A model generated the notes under the pieces. The model was not told the DNA's origin and searched no databases. It saw nothing but the letters and a program-made list of their open reading frames with translations. DNA of 64,000 nt from Gnetum montanum (Eukaryota; Streptophyta; Gnetopsida; Gnetales; Gnetaceae): contig MNCI01008018.1 of assembly GCA_015680685.1 (NCBI GenBank), positions 148,361 to 212,360 on the forward strand, written 5' to 3'. The position numbers and the translations under genes are program-made. Position 1 is the stretch's first letter. Each line of letters starts with the position of its first letter. Positions 23,100 through 34,589 of this stretch are shown piece after piece.

Positions 23100-23693
23100 A
23101 ATGATCTTATGGTGAGAGTATGGAACAAGGGAAACTCTGGCAGATTGATCACTCCAAAGATAGAATATTTTCCATGTGCCCGCAGTAGGAGCCCTAAAGT
23201 GAACGGATCTTTATTCAAGCAGACATTGTACTTGAACACAAGTTTGTGTACAACAATAAAGACAAGCTTCTTGGATAAACCTTGCAGTGCATGGAATAGG
23301 CTAATTAGGNACGTGCGTTACGCGTGGTGATCCTAGCAACGATTAGCATTTGGTAGCCACGATTGCATCGGTTCAAGGTGTGTACAGTAAGTGGGAACGG
23401 ATGCTGACACTAGGTTAAGACTTAGTTAGTTAGTTTAAGTTAGGAATTAGTCTCTTCAACCCTTTACCTTGTCAGCTTAGGAGATAAAAACAGAAAACAC
23501 ATAAAAATCATATACCTCAGACTTACTTAACCATACACCATGACAACTACAAGTAAGTCTAGGAAGACAACGAATAATTAACCTTGAGTGTTCCATAAGG
23601 CGTGTAGGCACTTAGTCTGTGGAGTTCGACCGGATCGCACGTGTTACGCTTGTATTCGTATGGTTGAGTGTAGGGGTACCTCACCACTCATCA
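23100..23693 (+). repeat. GATATC-family LTR (solo or fragment), plus orientation, inside the LINE
   Basis: Matches the reverse complement of the LTR at 27747-28339: CCATGTGCCCGCAGTAGGAG, AGTGAACGGATCTTTATTC, AACCTTGCA, TGTGTACAGTAAGTGGG, CTTAGTC-GTGGAGTTCGACC, and end GGGGTACCTCACCACTCATCA at 23693. A single N (23310) replaces part of it. The 5' (U3) start is lost or diverged, so the left edge is an estimate. The LINE frame resumes right after it. Confidence 0.8.
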
Positions 23694-24560
23694 GTTGGTC
23701 ATATGAAGAAGAAACTTTTACCATCACTTCTTCAAAAGATTGAAAATAGACTTGTTGGGTAAAAGGCTAAGTTGTTATCATAAGTTAGTCAATTATAGTA
23801 AATGATATCTACTCTTTAGGGTTTATCTTTTATTATCTTTCTTACTTCTATTATTTTAAAACAATAATTTATAAGATAGAGAAAAAAGAAAAACCTTCTT
23901 TTGTTTATTATTTTTTTTTTTTGTAGTCTAAACATTTAGAAAAACACTTCATGTTTTAAATTGGAATACAATATATAAATCATGATCTTATAGTAGATGA
24001 AATCTTAGGCATATATAATACATTATTATGTTTTATTAGGAAAGACTACTTGGAAGCTTTATGTTCCAAATATACTATGGGTTCAAGTAATGGAAACAAA
24101 GTTCTTATATGGTGATTGTCACTTTGTTAATGCTCTTAATATTACTAATCCATTTCTAATTTGGAAAGGGCTTCAATCTATAATACATTGGCTTTTTCAG
24201 AATGTTTCTTTACATAATCAACAATGGAAGTTGTGTGATATATTAGAATACTTTGCAAAGAATGCTTATATCACTTTACACCTTACGAAAAGAATGCAAT
24301 ATCAAGTGGACATCTAGAATTTTATTTTTAATGTTTTCATTCATCTCTTTGCTAATAAGATGCTTATGGGAAATTATCCACTAGTTAATATCTTGTACAA
24401 AACATTATGGTTATTTTCTTCAACAACAAAAAATCTTAATTATCATTTATAAATTAACTATTTATTTAGGAAATTTAAAATGAGTTTAAACATAATACTC
24501 CTAAGTCGCTACTTGTAGTTAATTCTATTAATAATTTTAAATCATAGGTTTGATTTCAAT
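23694..24560 (+). mobile_element. LINE ORF2 continuation after the LTR insertion
   Basis: LPSLLQKIENRLVG-KAKLLS (about 23716-23777) matches the post-RT RLxxWKxxxLS motif of L1 ORF2. WVQVMETKFLYGD and NPFLIWKGLQSII (24079-24184) match the WxxVxxxKY...SxxWKGL region. It belongs with the RT core at 22180-22985. Confidence 0.7.
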
Positions 24561-24639
24561 AGATATGTTATCTAACACATCCTTATGTTTAAGTATTGCA
24601 AAAGCTTCTTGGTTATATATCTTAGGGTGCATACTTTAT

Positions 24640-24930
24640 TTTTAGAGAGAGTTTTCTCCTTCTCTTTACAAGAAATTTTTAGTATAAAGTGAAAACCCAT
24701 AAGGGGACTTCTGAATAAGGTCAAGGTTTGATCCTTTTCTACCCCAGAGGGAAGGTATTTCAAGATTGGTTGTAAGGATGAAAACTTAAAAAGACTTCCT
24801 TAAAACCATTAGTCCTTTTCTTTAAACTCTCTCTTTGATGATCTAATATACTTTGAATTTTTTATAAAATTATAATTTATTTTTTTTGGGTATGGCACTA
24901 CCCCCTCCTTCCCACACACCACCACCCCCA
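24640..24930 (+). repeat. SINE-like dispersed repeat, copy 2
   Basis: Partner of 21770-22060, with the better B-box-like motif (GGTTTGATCC). It ends in a T-rich tract before a C-rich patch (CCCCCTCC...CACACACC), which in copy 1 corresponds to CTTCCCCTTCCCACCC. Confidence 0.5.
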
Positions 24931-26780
24931 CATCACAAACCAACACAACCCACTCCCCACACCTTGCCCACCACAAGCCCTGCACCCCCACAACTACATA
25001 TAGCCATTTTTTCGAGTTTCAACACCTCTTGCAATTATAGAAGACAATAATGTAAGGTGTGAAAAACACTTCCATAGATTATTTGGTTTGTGGTATACCA
25101 AGAAAATAATTTTAGAGTTTTTCAACAAAGATCATGGAGCTTGATATTAGTGTGAATGATTGCTTTAGCTTTTTTGAAGGATGTTGCAAAATTTCAGAGA
25201 AATTATTACTAAAATGATGTTGTTTAGTTATATCTCTAGAGGAGGAATATCAATGGTAGTTTATATATTGTTTTATTTGTTCTTTTATAACTAGAATTAT
25301 TATTATTTTTAACTTAATCATTATAGATCTGTGGATGTCCATTTTATAACTAGCTTAACCAAGAGAATTTTTTATATTTTTCAAATTAAAGAATCTTAAA
25401 ATGATCTACTAAGAATTGATTTTATAAGAAAAAACTCCAAGTTACAAAAGTAGTTGGACTCTTGCAAATAATAATTCCTATGAAAAAGCTCATCTCTTAT
25501 CCTAGCCTTGCAATGATAATTATTTATTTACCATGGTAACGTCCATAAAAAATGTGATCAAGGGATCTTTCCCTCACCATTACAACAATAAAATTATTTT
25601 ATAATGATAGAGAAAGACTCTCTTGGATGGGGCTAGCAAATGGCCTCTCAGCTAATAAAATATATGTATATTTTATTAAATCATAATTATCACATGGAGA
25701 TTATGAATAGACTAGTAACTTTTTAAGTTGACTCAAGATAACTTTCCAATAATAGCTTGCTTTTTGTTAAGCTTAATCTTTTATGAGAGATATGAATTAG
25801 TTCTCTTCTCTCTAAGGCTAACTAACCTTGTGTTCTCCATTTTTCTCCAAAACATATCTCCATGTTTCTTCAATTCCTAATAATAGCAGTAAATATTAAC
25901 AATCCTAAGGTAACAAAATTCCTTGTCACAAGTTGTGTGACATGAAAATATTCATACCATTATGAGAGATGTTACCATCAAGCAAATATAGTTCTACCAA
26001 GGCTTAAATGAAGGAAACTATGTTTATATATAATGACTATGAAACAATTGAAGAAGAAAGGATAATAGCTTCTACAATAAATCTTCCAAGTGTTAAGTGG
26101 AGAGAATGCCAATCTAAATGTTGCAAAAAATAAGAAAACAAACATTTTAAAATTAATTTACCATAACATTTTATAAAATTTGCTATATTTTGCCTTACAT
26201 AATATTAATAGAACTATTTTAAATTAACACAAAACTGGCTATAGCTTTCTATGAAAATATTTTATGATGACATTGTATAAATATCTACCATAATATTCTA
26301 TGAGAATATCTTAGTGCAAGAAGCTTCATTTGGTAAGCTTATAATTTTAAACACTCATGAGATTTATACTTGGTGGGCATTACAAGGAAAAAGAAAAAAA
26401 GGTCTAGCAAGATCCATAAACTAAGATAGCCATTGGAATGCATACTTAAGTTAAAGTCTACCAATGGTTTTTAACAAAGTTGTTACATTGAAGTACCATC
26501 AAAAGTGAAGGTTGGGTTGCATGTTGTGGTTTTGGGTTGCTATGGTGCATTATAGCATTATAATAAAGGTGTTCGTATTTCCTAAAATGTATTATGCAAT
26601 TTATCTTGGTTTTCTTTGCAATTTTATGATCATTAGCAATTAAATACAATTTTACAAGGTTTAGAGTTGTGCCATTGAGTAAAAGGATTCAACATTCTCA
26701 CTATTTCAGTGAATAACACCTTAAACAATGTCATAAAACAAGGGTATATGACAAAAAAGCATAACAAAGCTATTAAGAAA
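24931..26780. other. Very AT-rich decayed sequence, no gene recognised
   Basis: No motif identified on either strand. It may be an old LINE 5' region. The C-rich patch 24900-24990 is low complexity. Confidence 0.3.
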
Positions 26781-26789
26781 TAATTCTTG

Positions 26790-27741
26790 AAATTAAATGA
26801 AGCTTTATTACATCTAAAGACCCATAGGATCTATTGGAAAGATATTCCATTTTTATGAAAAATAAAGATATACTTTACAAATTAACCAAGTACCAATGGG
26901 GGAATCAAAAATAAATCATACAGTCTTTTTATTGTAACATTATAATGTTGACTCAAAGGGATAGTCATAGCACAAGACAAAAAAATATGTAACTTATCTT
27001 CAAGGGCTCCTAATCTACATTAACTACAAATGTGCTCTTCTTAGGGGAGTTGAATCCATCTTCCATTTTCAATTCTAAGATGATGAGAACTGAAGCGAAG
27101 CTTGTTGATAGTATTTCAATACTTAATAGAAATAGCAGTTGATAGATAGTTATCTTCTACATCTAGTTCATTAAATCTAATGTAGTGTAAATAAAATTTC
27201 CTCATGCCTTTCACATCAACGTACTTCTATGTTAAAACCTTATACTTTATTAGTTGGAAAATATGCTTAGGATTTTTCTGCATGTTTTCCCAAGAGATAT
27301 TCCATTTTTTCAACCATTACATTTCTTGAAAATACTAACCACAATTTCACAAATCTTCAAGAAATGCTTTAGAGAAGTTGTCTTATCTTGTGATATGCAA
27401 GCTATAAGTGTATGTAATGAATTGGCACAAGGCTTCTACTTCTAAAGGTAATAAATCACATTCACATAATAACATTGAGTAAGGTGTTTACATATTTACC
27501 TTTAACTCAGTGAGAAGAAATGTCTTTTTTTTTCCATTCTTTCAATATCTTTTTAAAGTTTAGCACTAAGTCCAGGTCCACAAACAACATATTCATATAA
27601 TACAATAGGATAGGTGATAGTTTGAAAATTTTATTATCTAACTTTCTAAGCCCAAAGGCCTAAATCCTTACACTTGCTTTCAAAAGCATAACACCTAAAT
27701 TATTATTTGCCACATCATCTAAAAAATCACATCTAGCAAGG
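26790..27741 (-). mobile_element. Minus-strand LINE 3' part, copy 1, interrupted by retrotransposon C
   Basis: Parallels 34600-35520 in the same order: GACCCATAGGATCTATTRGA, AAATAAATCATACAG, TCTTCAAGGGCT and AATCCATCTTCCA. It therefore covers the region behind the RT of the same LINE family. The element is cut at 27746, where the CCCTG target duplication of retrotransposon C begins. The sequence flanking the other side is at 34311. Confidence 0.7.
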
Positions 27742-27746
27742 CCCTG

Positions 27747-28339
27747 TGATGAGTGGCAAGGTACCCCTACACTCAACCATATGAATATGAGTGTCTCACG
27801 CACGATCCGGTCGAACTCCAAGGACTAAGTGCTTACACGCCCTAATGGAACACTTAANTGCTGCACACACCCTGAACCAGTGCAACGCTGCTGGGATTAC
27901 CAAACGCTACTTGTTACTGGGTTACCAAGCATTACACACGTGCTCAAAGCGGTTGTACTAAATGCACTTAACTAGGAGAGTCAAGGGTTGAGAGAGATTA
28001 ATTATCTAGGAAAGCAATTAAACATTTAACAGTAATTAAATACTATTTAGCTTAGTTTGTGTGTTGCAAGGTTTATCAGAAAGTTCATCTTTATTGCCAT
28101 ACACAAATGTATGCTTAGGTACAATTTGCTCGAATAAAGATTCGTTCACTTTGAGACTCCTACTGCGGGCACATGGAAATTATTCTAACTCTAGAATGGG
28201 AAAACTGCTATAGTTTGGCTAAGGTCTAGATCTAGATGGAGAAATAAGGGAAAGTTGCCTCTTATTTATAGACATGACAACAGGCTGTGATATCATGTAT
28301 GCGATATCATAGGGGTGGACGTGATATCGTGGCTCATCA
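27747..28339 (-). repeat. 3' LTR of copy C
   Basis: Starts TGATGAGTGG and ends GGCTCATCA in plus orientation. It has a minus-strand TATA box (CTATAAATAAG, about 28261-28271) and three GATATC palindromes near its U3 start (28289, 28303, 28323). A single N at 27858 replaces a missing stretch. Confidence 0.92.
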
Positions 28340-28355
28340 TACTCTCATGACTGAA
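28340..28355 (-). promoter_or_regulatory. 3' polypurine-tract-like block of copy C
   Basis: Minus strand TTCAGTCATGAGAGTA, directly abutting the 3' LTR, which is where the plus-strand primer is expected. It shares the TTCAGTCATG stem with the internal block. Confidence 0.7.
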
Positions 28356-30232
28356 TGAAAACTCGTCCTCGAGTTCCTTACAAAATATTGGGAAGGTATG
28401 GGATTATTGACTTGAATGAGACTAATGGTGAATGGGGTGACATGTGAACGGATCATCATTACAATACATGACAAAATTAGTGTTCATGAAAACAAGAGTG
28501 AACACTATACACGTTTGACATCCAGCCTTATTTGGCAGCTAAGAGAGAAGAGAGAAGAGAGAGAGAAAAGAAGAAGTCTGTTGCTGTCGACACCAAGATT
28601 GCACCTTTCATTGTTCATCCGTAAGCATACCATCAATCTTGTTCCTTACATAACTGCTTCAGCACCAATCCATTCCAAGTGTTCCCTCCAGATCCAATCC
28701 GTTGTTGTATGATTGCCATCTACACATACAACACAATCTTATATTAGCAAGGGTAGATGAATCACAATGCAGTTGATACCTTGCCTCAGTGTAAGGTCCA
28801 TTGGCTGAGTTGTGATATGGCTAATGTGGATCTAGAGATATAATACTGGTAACTACCCGAGGTGTAGGGGTTAAGAGAAAATCAAAAAAATTGGACCATG
28901 ATCCCCATGACTGAGAGTAAACCTCCGGTAGCGAGAGAATGGAAAAAGATAAAGAATAAGAAAGATGGAGAAAAAGAAACAATGGCAACACCAATAAAAT
29001 GGATGTCAAATATGGCGATGAACAAAATAAATGTTGACTGCAAAAAATTTTAAGGGAAAGAAATTAACTGATGGACCAAGTAGGAATGCCAGTGGATCCT
29101 CTCCAAAGCAGGCTCATACCCTTAATGCCCTGACAATCCCACATTCAAAGAGTTCGTAGGCTCTAGAAATGTCATTTGGAAGCAAGAGTTAAATTCTTAA
29201 CCACAAGAGTTTACCAAAAAGAAAACAATGTGTCAACCAAAATATAGACTATTGATATAACCGACAATGAGGTGAAAAATGGAGAAAGAATGATGGAAAG
29301 AAGAGAATGGAATGGAGTCTCAAGAACAAGGTGGTGTACAGCCCCTTGTGTATTAATGGTTAATGTAACTTAGTAAATCTCATTCCAAATCCAGCCTCAA
29401 ACAAACCACATCCAGTGACTTTGCATTAATACATTCAGCCAATCCATCCACTTGAAGTAACAAGAATGCTTCCACCAAAGAGTCACCACCATTCCGACGA
29501 AACGAAAAAGGAAGAAGTAGGGAGTGAGAAGGGCCTTAGTTATAGGGAACATGTTTATTTAGTTCCATAACCAGTGCTTATAGCCCAGATGATTATTTTG
29601 TCTAAGGGGTATGCTTTGAATTCTCACTGTTTTTTTTTTGTGTTTTGCGTGAGAACCACACCATGCAAAGACTTAATATTTTTATTAATTCAACTTCCCA
29701 ATAATGGAGCAACATCGAAATGGTAAGGAAAACCAAAGAAGGAAACATCCAAGCACCCAAGAGAATAGCTAACACAAATGCATCAGATCCCCTTGAAGTC
29801 ACACCCTTTTCAATCCTTGAGTCCTTCCTTAGTTTGACAAATGCCTAGTCATCGATTCATTGATAGTTCTTATTATTTAAGTAAGGGGACTGTACATTTC
29901 CAAGCCAAGAGAGACCATAGAAATTCATGGATGCATGGGTGACGTGGACTCATTGCCTATTATATCAAAAGAACCATACCTTAGCATCAACATTATAACT
30001 CAAAGGTAAAAACCAAACATTGGCAATCAATAGAATATAGTTCATACCATCTTTAGAAGCACTTATTAGGTGACAAACTTAACAAAATAGATAAACATAC
30101 AAATAAATGAAAAATTATGAACGATGTTGCAAAACAAAAACAAGAAAAGTTAAAGAAATTTGTAAAACAAAAATATGTAAGACAAAAACTTAAAAAAGGA
30201 ACTAAGGGCTGTGATTGATTAGCATAGGTGGC
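28356..30232 (-). other. 3' internal region of copy C, no recognised protein
   Basis: The region between the two purine blocks. Open frames are short (29602-29802 and 30053-30244 minus) and carry hydrophobic stretches but no family motif. In copy D the equivalent position holds a long decayed coiled-coil frame, which is not seen here. Confidence 0.5.
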
Positions 30233-30251
30233 CATCTCCCCCATGACTGAA
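30233..30251 (-). promoter_or_regulatory. Internal polypurine-tract-like block of copy C
   Basis: Minus strand TTCAGTCATGGGGGAGATG, identical to 51560-51578 in copy D. Both lie just downstream of the protease frame. A diverged copy adjoins the 3' LTR. Confidence 0.75.
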
Positions 30252-30457
30252 TTAAAAGGGAGAGATTCGAAATACTGAGCATTTGTTTAAATTTTTTAGA
30301 AGTGTCCAACTCTCCCAATTGATGTTTTCAGGTTAAGGGTTGGAAGTTGGCGATGCTCTTCCTCCAGTGTATCTATACTTTCAATGCGAGCGCAAGTTGT
30401 TCTCCCAGTTAGTTCCATGCATGTTGGTGAGTTGCTCTTTTGGTTAGCGGTCAACCA

Positions 30458-30960
30458 CTAGGTGTCTTTTTGTTGTGTGGTTTCTACATACAAGCACTTT
30501 TGTATGTTAATTTCTTGTGCACACCAGTTGCATGCTGGAGATGCTGAACATTCCTGTACACCATCACCCTCTGTATCACTATATGTGATGCATGGAACCT
30601 TCTTCTTCTCGATCTTCCCATAAGTGTTTTCCTTAGATATTTCTAGGGAAAGATCGCGGATTCCTAGGCATGCGTTTATGGTACTTAGCCATGCCCTTCC
30701 CATTATTATTGGGAAGTCCCCTTTGTCATTATTTACTTGTATCACTAGGAAATCAATTGGGTATGACCAACCACACACAGTGGTAACAATGTCCTCCACC
30801 AGTCCCAAGGGAACAATGATGGACTAATCAACCAACTCTAAGCAAATATTGCTCTTCTTTAGTGGAGGCAGGTTTCAGGATTTATACATCTCTTGTGATA
30901 TTAAGTTGACTCCAGAACCTGAGTCCAAAAGAGCTTTATGTGGTTCATTCCTAGCGACTT
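30458..30960 (-). pseudogene. Retroviral-type aspartic protease of copy C
   Basis: The minus frame reads HKALLDSGSGVNLIS (catalytic DSG intact, about 30945-30901), a stop, then VEDIVTTVCGWSYPIDFLVI and DFPIIMGRAWLSTINACLGI, the flap and ILGRxFL region of gypsy proteases. Downstream the frame ends within 120 codons with no RT homology. The purine block lies about 200 bp further on. Confidence 0.85.
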
Positions 30961-31049
30961 GGAGATAAATTAAGGGACTTCCAAGGTCAGAGAATTTCCT
31001 GGGAAGATGGCCCTCCTTGATCTAGTCAGTGATGGTATGTGTTAACATA

Positions 31050-33508
31050 ATCATATGCGTTGAGCTCTATTTTTGGTTTGAAGGGAGCTCCAAAGCCTTA
31101 ATTGATGGAGAGGTGTTTAGAGGCTCAACCACTTGTGGTTTTGAGAGCTTGTTTGGACTGTTGGTTCTGAAAAAAGGTATTCTCTTTGTACGGTTGTCAG
31201 AACTAGCAGTGGGTTGAGGGTTTACAGCTCTCGTAGCATTGCATTGTTGTGATTGAGTGGGGAGTTCCCCTTGCATCGCTAGAGCAGGTGGTAATGGAGC
31301 TATTGGTGTGAGAGATGCGGATGGATTTGGAGGATGGTATGTATGTGGTGTGTCTCTCCCAGGAGAAGGAGTCCTATAATACTCTCAAGCTTGGTAGTGA
31401 TGTTTTAGTGTAGCATGACCAACAGAGTCACTTGGAGAGATTGGCTGCTACACATAATAGCCATATGGATCTAGTTACCGGTAAGGGTATTGTTGCCTGG
31501 GCAGTGGCATTCCCCATAACTGTGGGTATTGCCACTTCTGGTGTTGTTCAATAGGTTGTGGTGGAATTCCACTTGGATAATATGTTAAAACTGCCTTGGG
31601 TTACCTTGGGGATAAGATAACGTTTTGGGTGCTTGCCATTTGTTAAGTCATGGGTTGAGTGCATACACCCCAGACTCTTGCAGATGTGAGATTATTGGCC
31701 AATATCCCTTAGGATAGTCATACTGGCATATTTCATATCCATCGTCATTGTCCGTATCAGAATCCACAACCTCTTTGGTGATAGCCATTTTACCCTTACC
31801 TTTGTTATGTGCATGGTCCAAATCCCTCTTTTTCTTTTTTTCATAGTCACTACTTTGCTCCTTAGACTCCTCTACGATTTTTAGAACGGTTTCAAATCTA
31901 CTATCTAAGGAGTCCCACATTTGGTCTACCTTAGCTGACACTTCTGTTGTTAATTTTTGAAGCGATAAGGTTTTCCTATTCACCATCTCCTTGAGTGGTG
32001 ACTCTTCCTCCTCCTCACAAAATCTCACTCCCCTTTTTCGGAGGGAAGGATCGTAGTTGTACTCTTCTACACTTTCTCTCGTATGTAGCTCCCCTTCTTC
32101 CTTAGCTACTTGCTCCAAAAATCTATGAACCTGATGAGACCTAAGCTCTGATAATCTCCCTTGGGCAAACATTCCAAGGGTTCTCCTGGTTTCGTGCCTA
32201 AGTCCATCTATGAGATGGCGCAGTTGATCCCGTTGTGCGTAACCATGGCCCAGGCAATGATGTAACAGTGCATAATAACAACCCATGGCAACATCCAAGG
32301 ATTCATGATTTCCCTGCTTTCATCCTTGGATTTGCTTTCACAGGTTGTACACTCGGGAGTACGTTTGATACTTATCATTAAACAGTTCTAGCANACAACC
32401 TGTGAAAGCAAATCCAAGGATGAAAGCAGGGAAATCATGAATCCTTGGATGTTGCCATGGGTTGTTATTATGCACTGTTACATCATTGCCTGGGCCATGN
32501 CTCAAATCATGGGATATTATTCATGTCTAATCTCTTGATCCTGCTATCTTTCTGGTGCCTTGTAGGAATTCTCACAGCCTCCGTGATGTCTAACATGCTT
32601 CAGGTTGCAAGTAGGGGTTCTTCGTGGTCATTTCTTTCATAGAGTCTGTGATGTTTATGCGGTTCCCTACTTTCCCTTCTACCATGCCTTGATTCGTTGG
32701 AGTGCCCTTGTCCTCGCTCTCAACTCTCTCATTGAGGTTTCTCACTTTGCTTACCTTTGTCCTCACAGTTAGGCTTCTTATGACTGTGTCCTAATACTGA
32801 AGGAGAGGGTGAATGTGATGATGAAGGAGAAGAAGAAGGAGAACCATCGCCATGATGATGTTTCCTACCTTCTCTTCTGTGATCTCAACCCCGATCGTGA
32901 TGACAATCAAAATGCCCACCCTTATCGTGTGTTTGTGTTCCCTCGTTGAACACTTGGTGTTCGTGGGGATCAGAACCAGGGTTGTGAATCGTGAAGTGAA
33001 GGTTCTAATACACCACCTCCTCACCATCGTGAGGAGGGGGAACATCATTTTTTGGAGAACCTATTGAAATAGGTTCACCACCCTCAATTTCACTTATGAC
33101 GGGTGAAGCATTATGGGGTCCTTTACCCTTCAACGATGTATGGTAACTCTCTTGCCGCAAGTCCCATTGACGTTGCGCTTCTGTGGGATGGTAGTCCCTT
33201 GCATGGTAATCACATGCAACATACTCTGCATATAATTGTGACATGCCTATTTGTGCAAGGGCACGAAGGAGCATGTTGGGGGCTGCTTTGTTTGGAGGCA
33301 ACACTATGTTACCCTCCAAGTCTCTCCAATGCAGTTGTTCGTCTTGATGGAAGATAAAGGTAAAGTCGGGTATATATTCATCATGATGAATATATACCAC
33401 ACTAAATTGTTAAGGTACTGGCAGATTTTGGTTATGTGTGTTGTGTCGCCTACTGTCTCTAGTGTTGGTCCTAGGCGGTGAAGTGCTTTTGTGCGAAGAA
33501 GAAGACAT
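31050..33508 (-). pseudogene. gag of copy C
   Basis: ATG at 33506-33508 (MSSSSHKSTSPPRTNTRDSR), a TAA at about codon 33, then DFTFIFHQDEQLHWRDLEGN and MLLRALAQIGMSQLYAEYVA. After a frameshifted, partly mis-assembled stretch (see 32244-32500), a long frame at 31648-32298 has CYYALLHHCLGHGYAQRDQL, HLIDGLRHETRRTLGMF, a Glu-rich segment and a coiled-coil-like KLTTEVSAKVDQMWDSLDSR. A Pro/Gln-rich tail ends near MQGELPT (31270). The arrangement is Athila-like gag. Copies B (17740-19071) and E (63198-) have the same start, and copy D has the MQGKLPT tail. Confidence 0.8.
32244..32500. other. Inverted duplication at single-N joins, probable assembly error
   Basis: Bases 32395-32498 are the exact reverse complement of about 32244-32347 and are bounded by single Ns at 32394 and 32500. 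A short contig appears to have been placed in the wrong orientation inside gag of copy C. Confidence 0.85.
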
Positions 33509-33635
33509 CTTTGTCTTATTCGGTGTGTCGTTTACCATTATCTTATTTTTTCTCTTGATTAACCCTAAGGGTTTGTTTTAGCTTCCCAACAATGTGGATG
33601 ATTTCCTATGTTCTATGTAGCACACAAACAACTAA

Positions 33636-33654
33636 GTCCCCGGCAACGACGCCA
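33636..33654 (-). promoter_or_regulatory. Primer-binding site, tRNA-Asp type
   Basis: In plus orientation GTCCCCGGCAACGACGCCA, one base from the LTR. It agrees with the 3' end of plant nuclear tRNA-Asp as I remember it, apart from two differences. Athila elements are known for tRNA-Asp priming. Confidence 0.8.
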
Positions 33655-33655
33655 A

Positions 33656-34305
33656 TGATGAGTGGCAAGGTACCCCTACACTCAACCATACGAATACGAG
33701 CGTCTCATGTGCGATCCAATCGAACTCCAAGGACTAAGTGCTTACACGCCCTAATGGAACACTTAAGGTTAATTAATCGTTGTCTTCCCAAACTTACTTG
33801 TATTGTCATGGTTGTATGGTTAAGTNNNNNNNNNNNNNNNNNNNNNNNNNNNNNNNNNNNNNNNNNNNNNNNNNNNNNNNNNNNNNNNNNNNNNNNNNNN
33901 NNNNNNNNNNNNNNNNNNNNNNNNNNNNNNNNNNNNNNNNNNNNNNNNNNNNNNNNNNNNNNNNNNNNNNNNNNNNNNNNNNNNNNNNNNNTTAACAGTA
34001 ATTAAATCCTATTTAGCTTAGTCCGTGTGCTGCAAGGTTTATTAGAAAGTTCGTCTTTATTGCTGTACACAAATGTGTGCTCAGGTACAATTTGCTCGAA
34101 TAAAGATCCGTTCACTTTGAGACTCCTACTGCAGGCACATGGAAATTATTCTAACTCTAGAATGGGAAAACTACTATAGTTTGGCTAAGGTCTAGATCTA
34201 GATGGAGAAACAAGGGAAAGCCGCCTCTTATTGATAGACATGACGGTGGGCTGTGATATCGCTTACGTGATATTGCAAGGGTGAACGTGATATCACGGCT
34301 CATCA
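33656..34305 (-). repeat. 5' LTR of copy C
   Basis: Same ends as 27747-28339. N gap at 33826-33991. The TATA box is changed (CTATCAATAAG). Two intact GATATC sites and one GATATT remain in U3. Confidence 0.92.
33826..33991. other. Assembly gap (run of N) in the 5' LTR of copy C
   Basis: 166 unresolved bases. Confidence 0.99.
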
Positions 34306-34310
34306 CCCTG

Positions 34311-34589
34311 CAGCATGCAACTCTTTAAGTGTTTAAATGTGTTGGTAGTAGTCATCATTGGTGGCTTGTGAATGAAAAGTTTATAGTTTGAATACAATAT
34401 TCTGTGGAATGGTAGTCCACCACTAGTATTTTCTAAAGTTGGTATAATTGACCACCATAAGTAAATGTTTGAAGTTTTGGGTGGCTATCCATCATTTATG
34501 CAATTTGATGCAAGATAGTATTAAAAACAATGAAATTGAAGTGGAATTTATCAATTGGCCTTTTCTTCTTCCATGTTAATGAAATTGAA
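34311..34589. other. Continuation of the sequence flanking copy C, no gene
   Basis: AT-rich. It starts CAGCATGCAACTC and is the other side of the site cut by retrotransposon C. No motif recognised. Confidence 0.4.

Larger units (their letters stand above)
27742..34310 (-). mobile_element. GATATC-family (Athila-like) retrotransposon, copy C, complete outline
   Basis: Two LTRs (27747-28339 and 33656-34305), both TGATGAG...CTCATCA, are flanked by the same 5-bp target duplication CCCTG (27742-27746 and 34306-34310). On the minus strand the order is: 5' LTR, primer site for tRNA-Asp (33636-33654), gag (33508 to about 31050), aspartic protease (about 30960-30458), purine block (30233-30251), 1.9 kb without recognised protein, a second purine block (28340-28355) and the 3' LTR. 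RT, RNase H and integrase are absent. gag and protease contain a few stops. It inserted into a minus-strand LINE. Confidence 0.93.

Noticed and set aside
30215-30300. tRNA-like stretch with AGAGATTCGAAAT
   Set aside because: No acceptor or anticodon stem forms; the stretch lies across the purine block of copy C.
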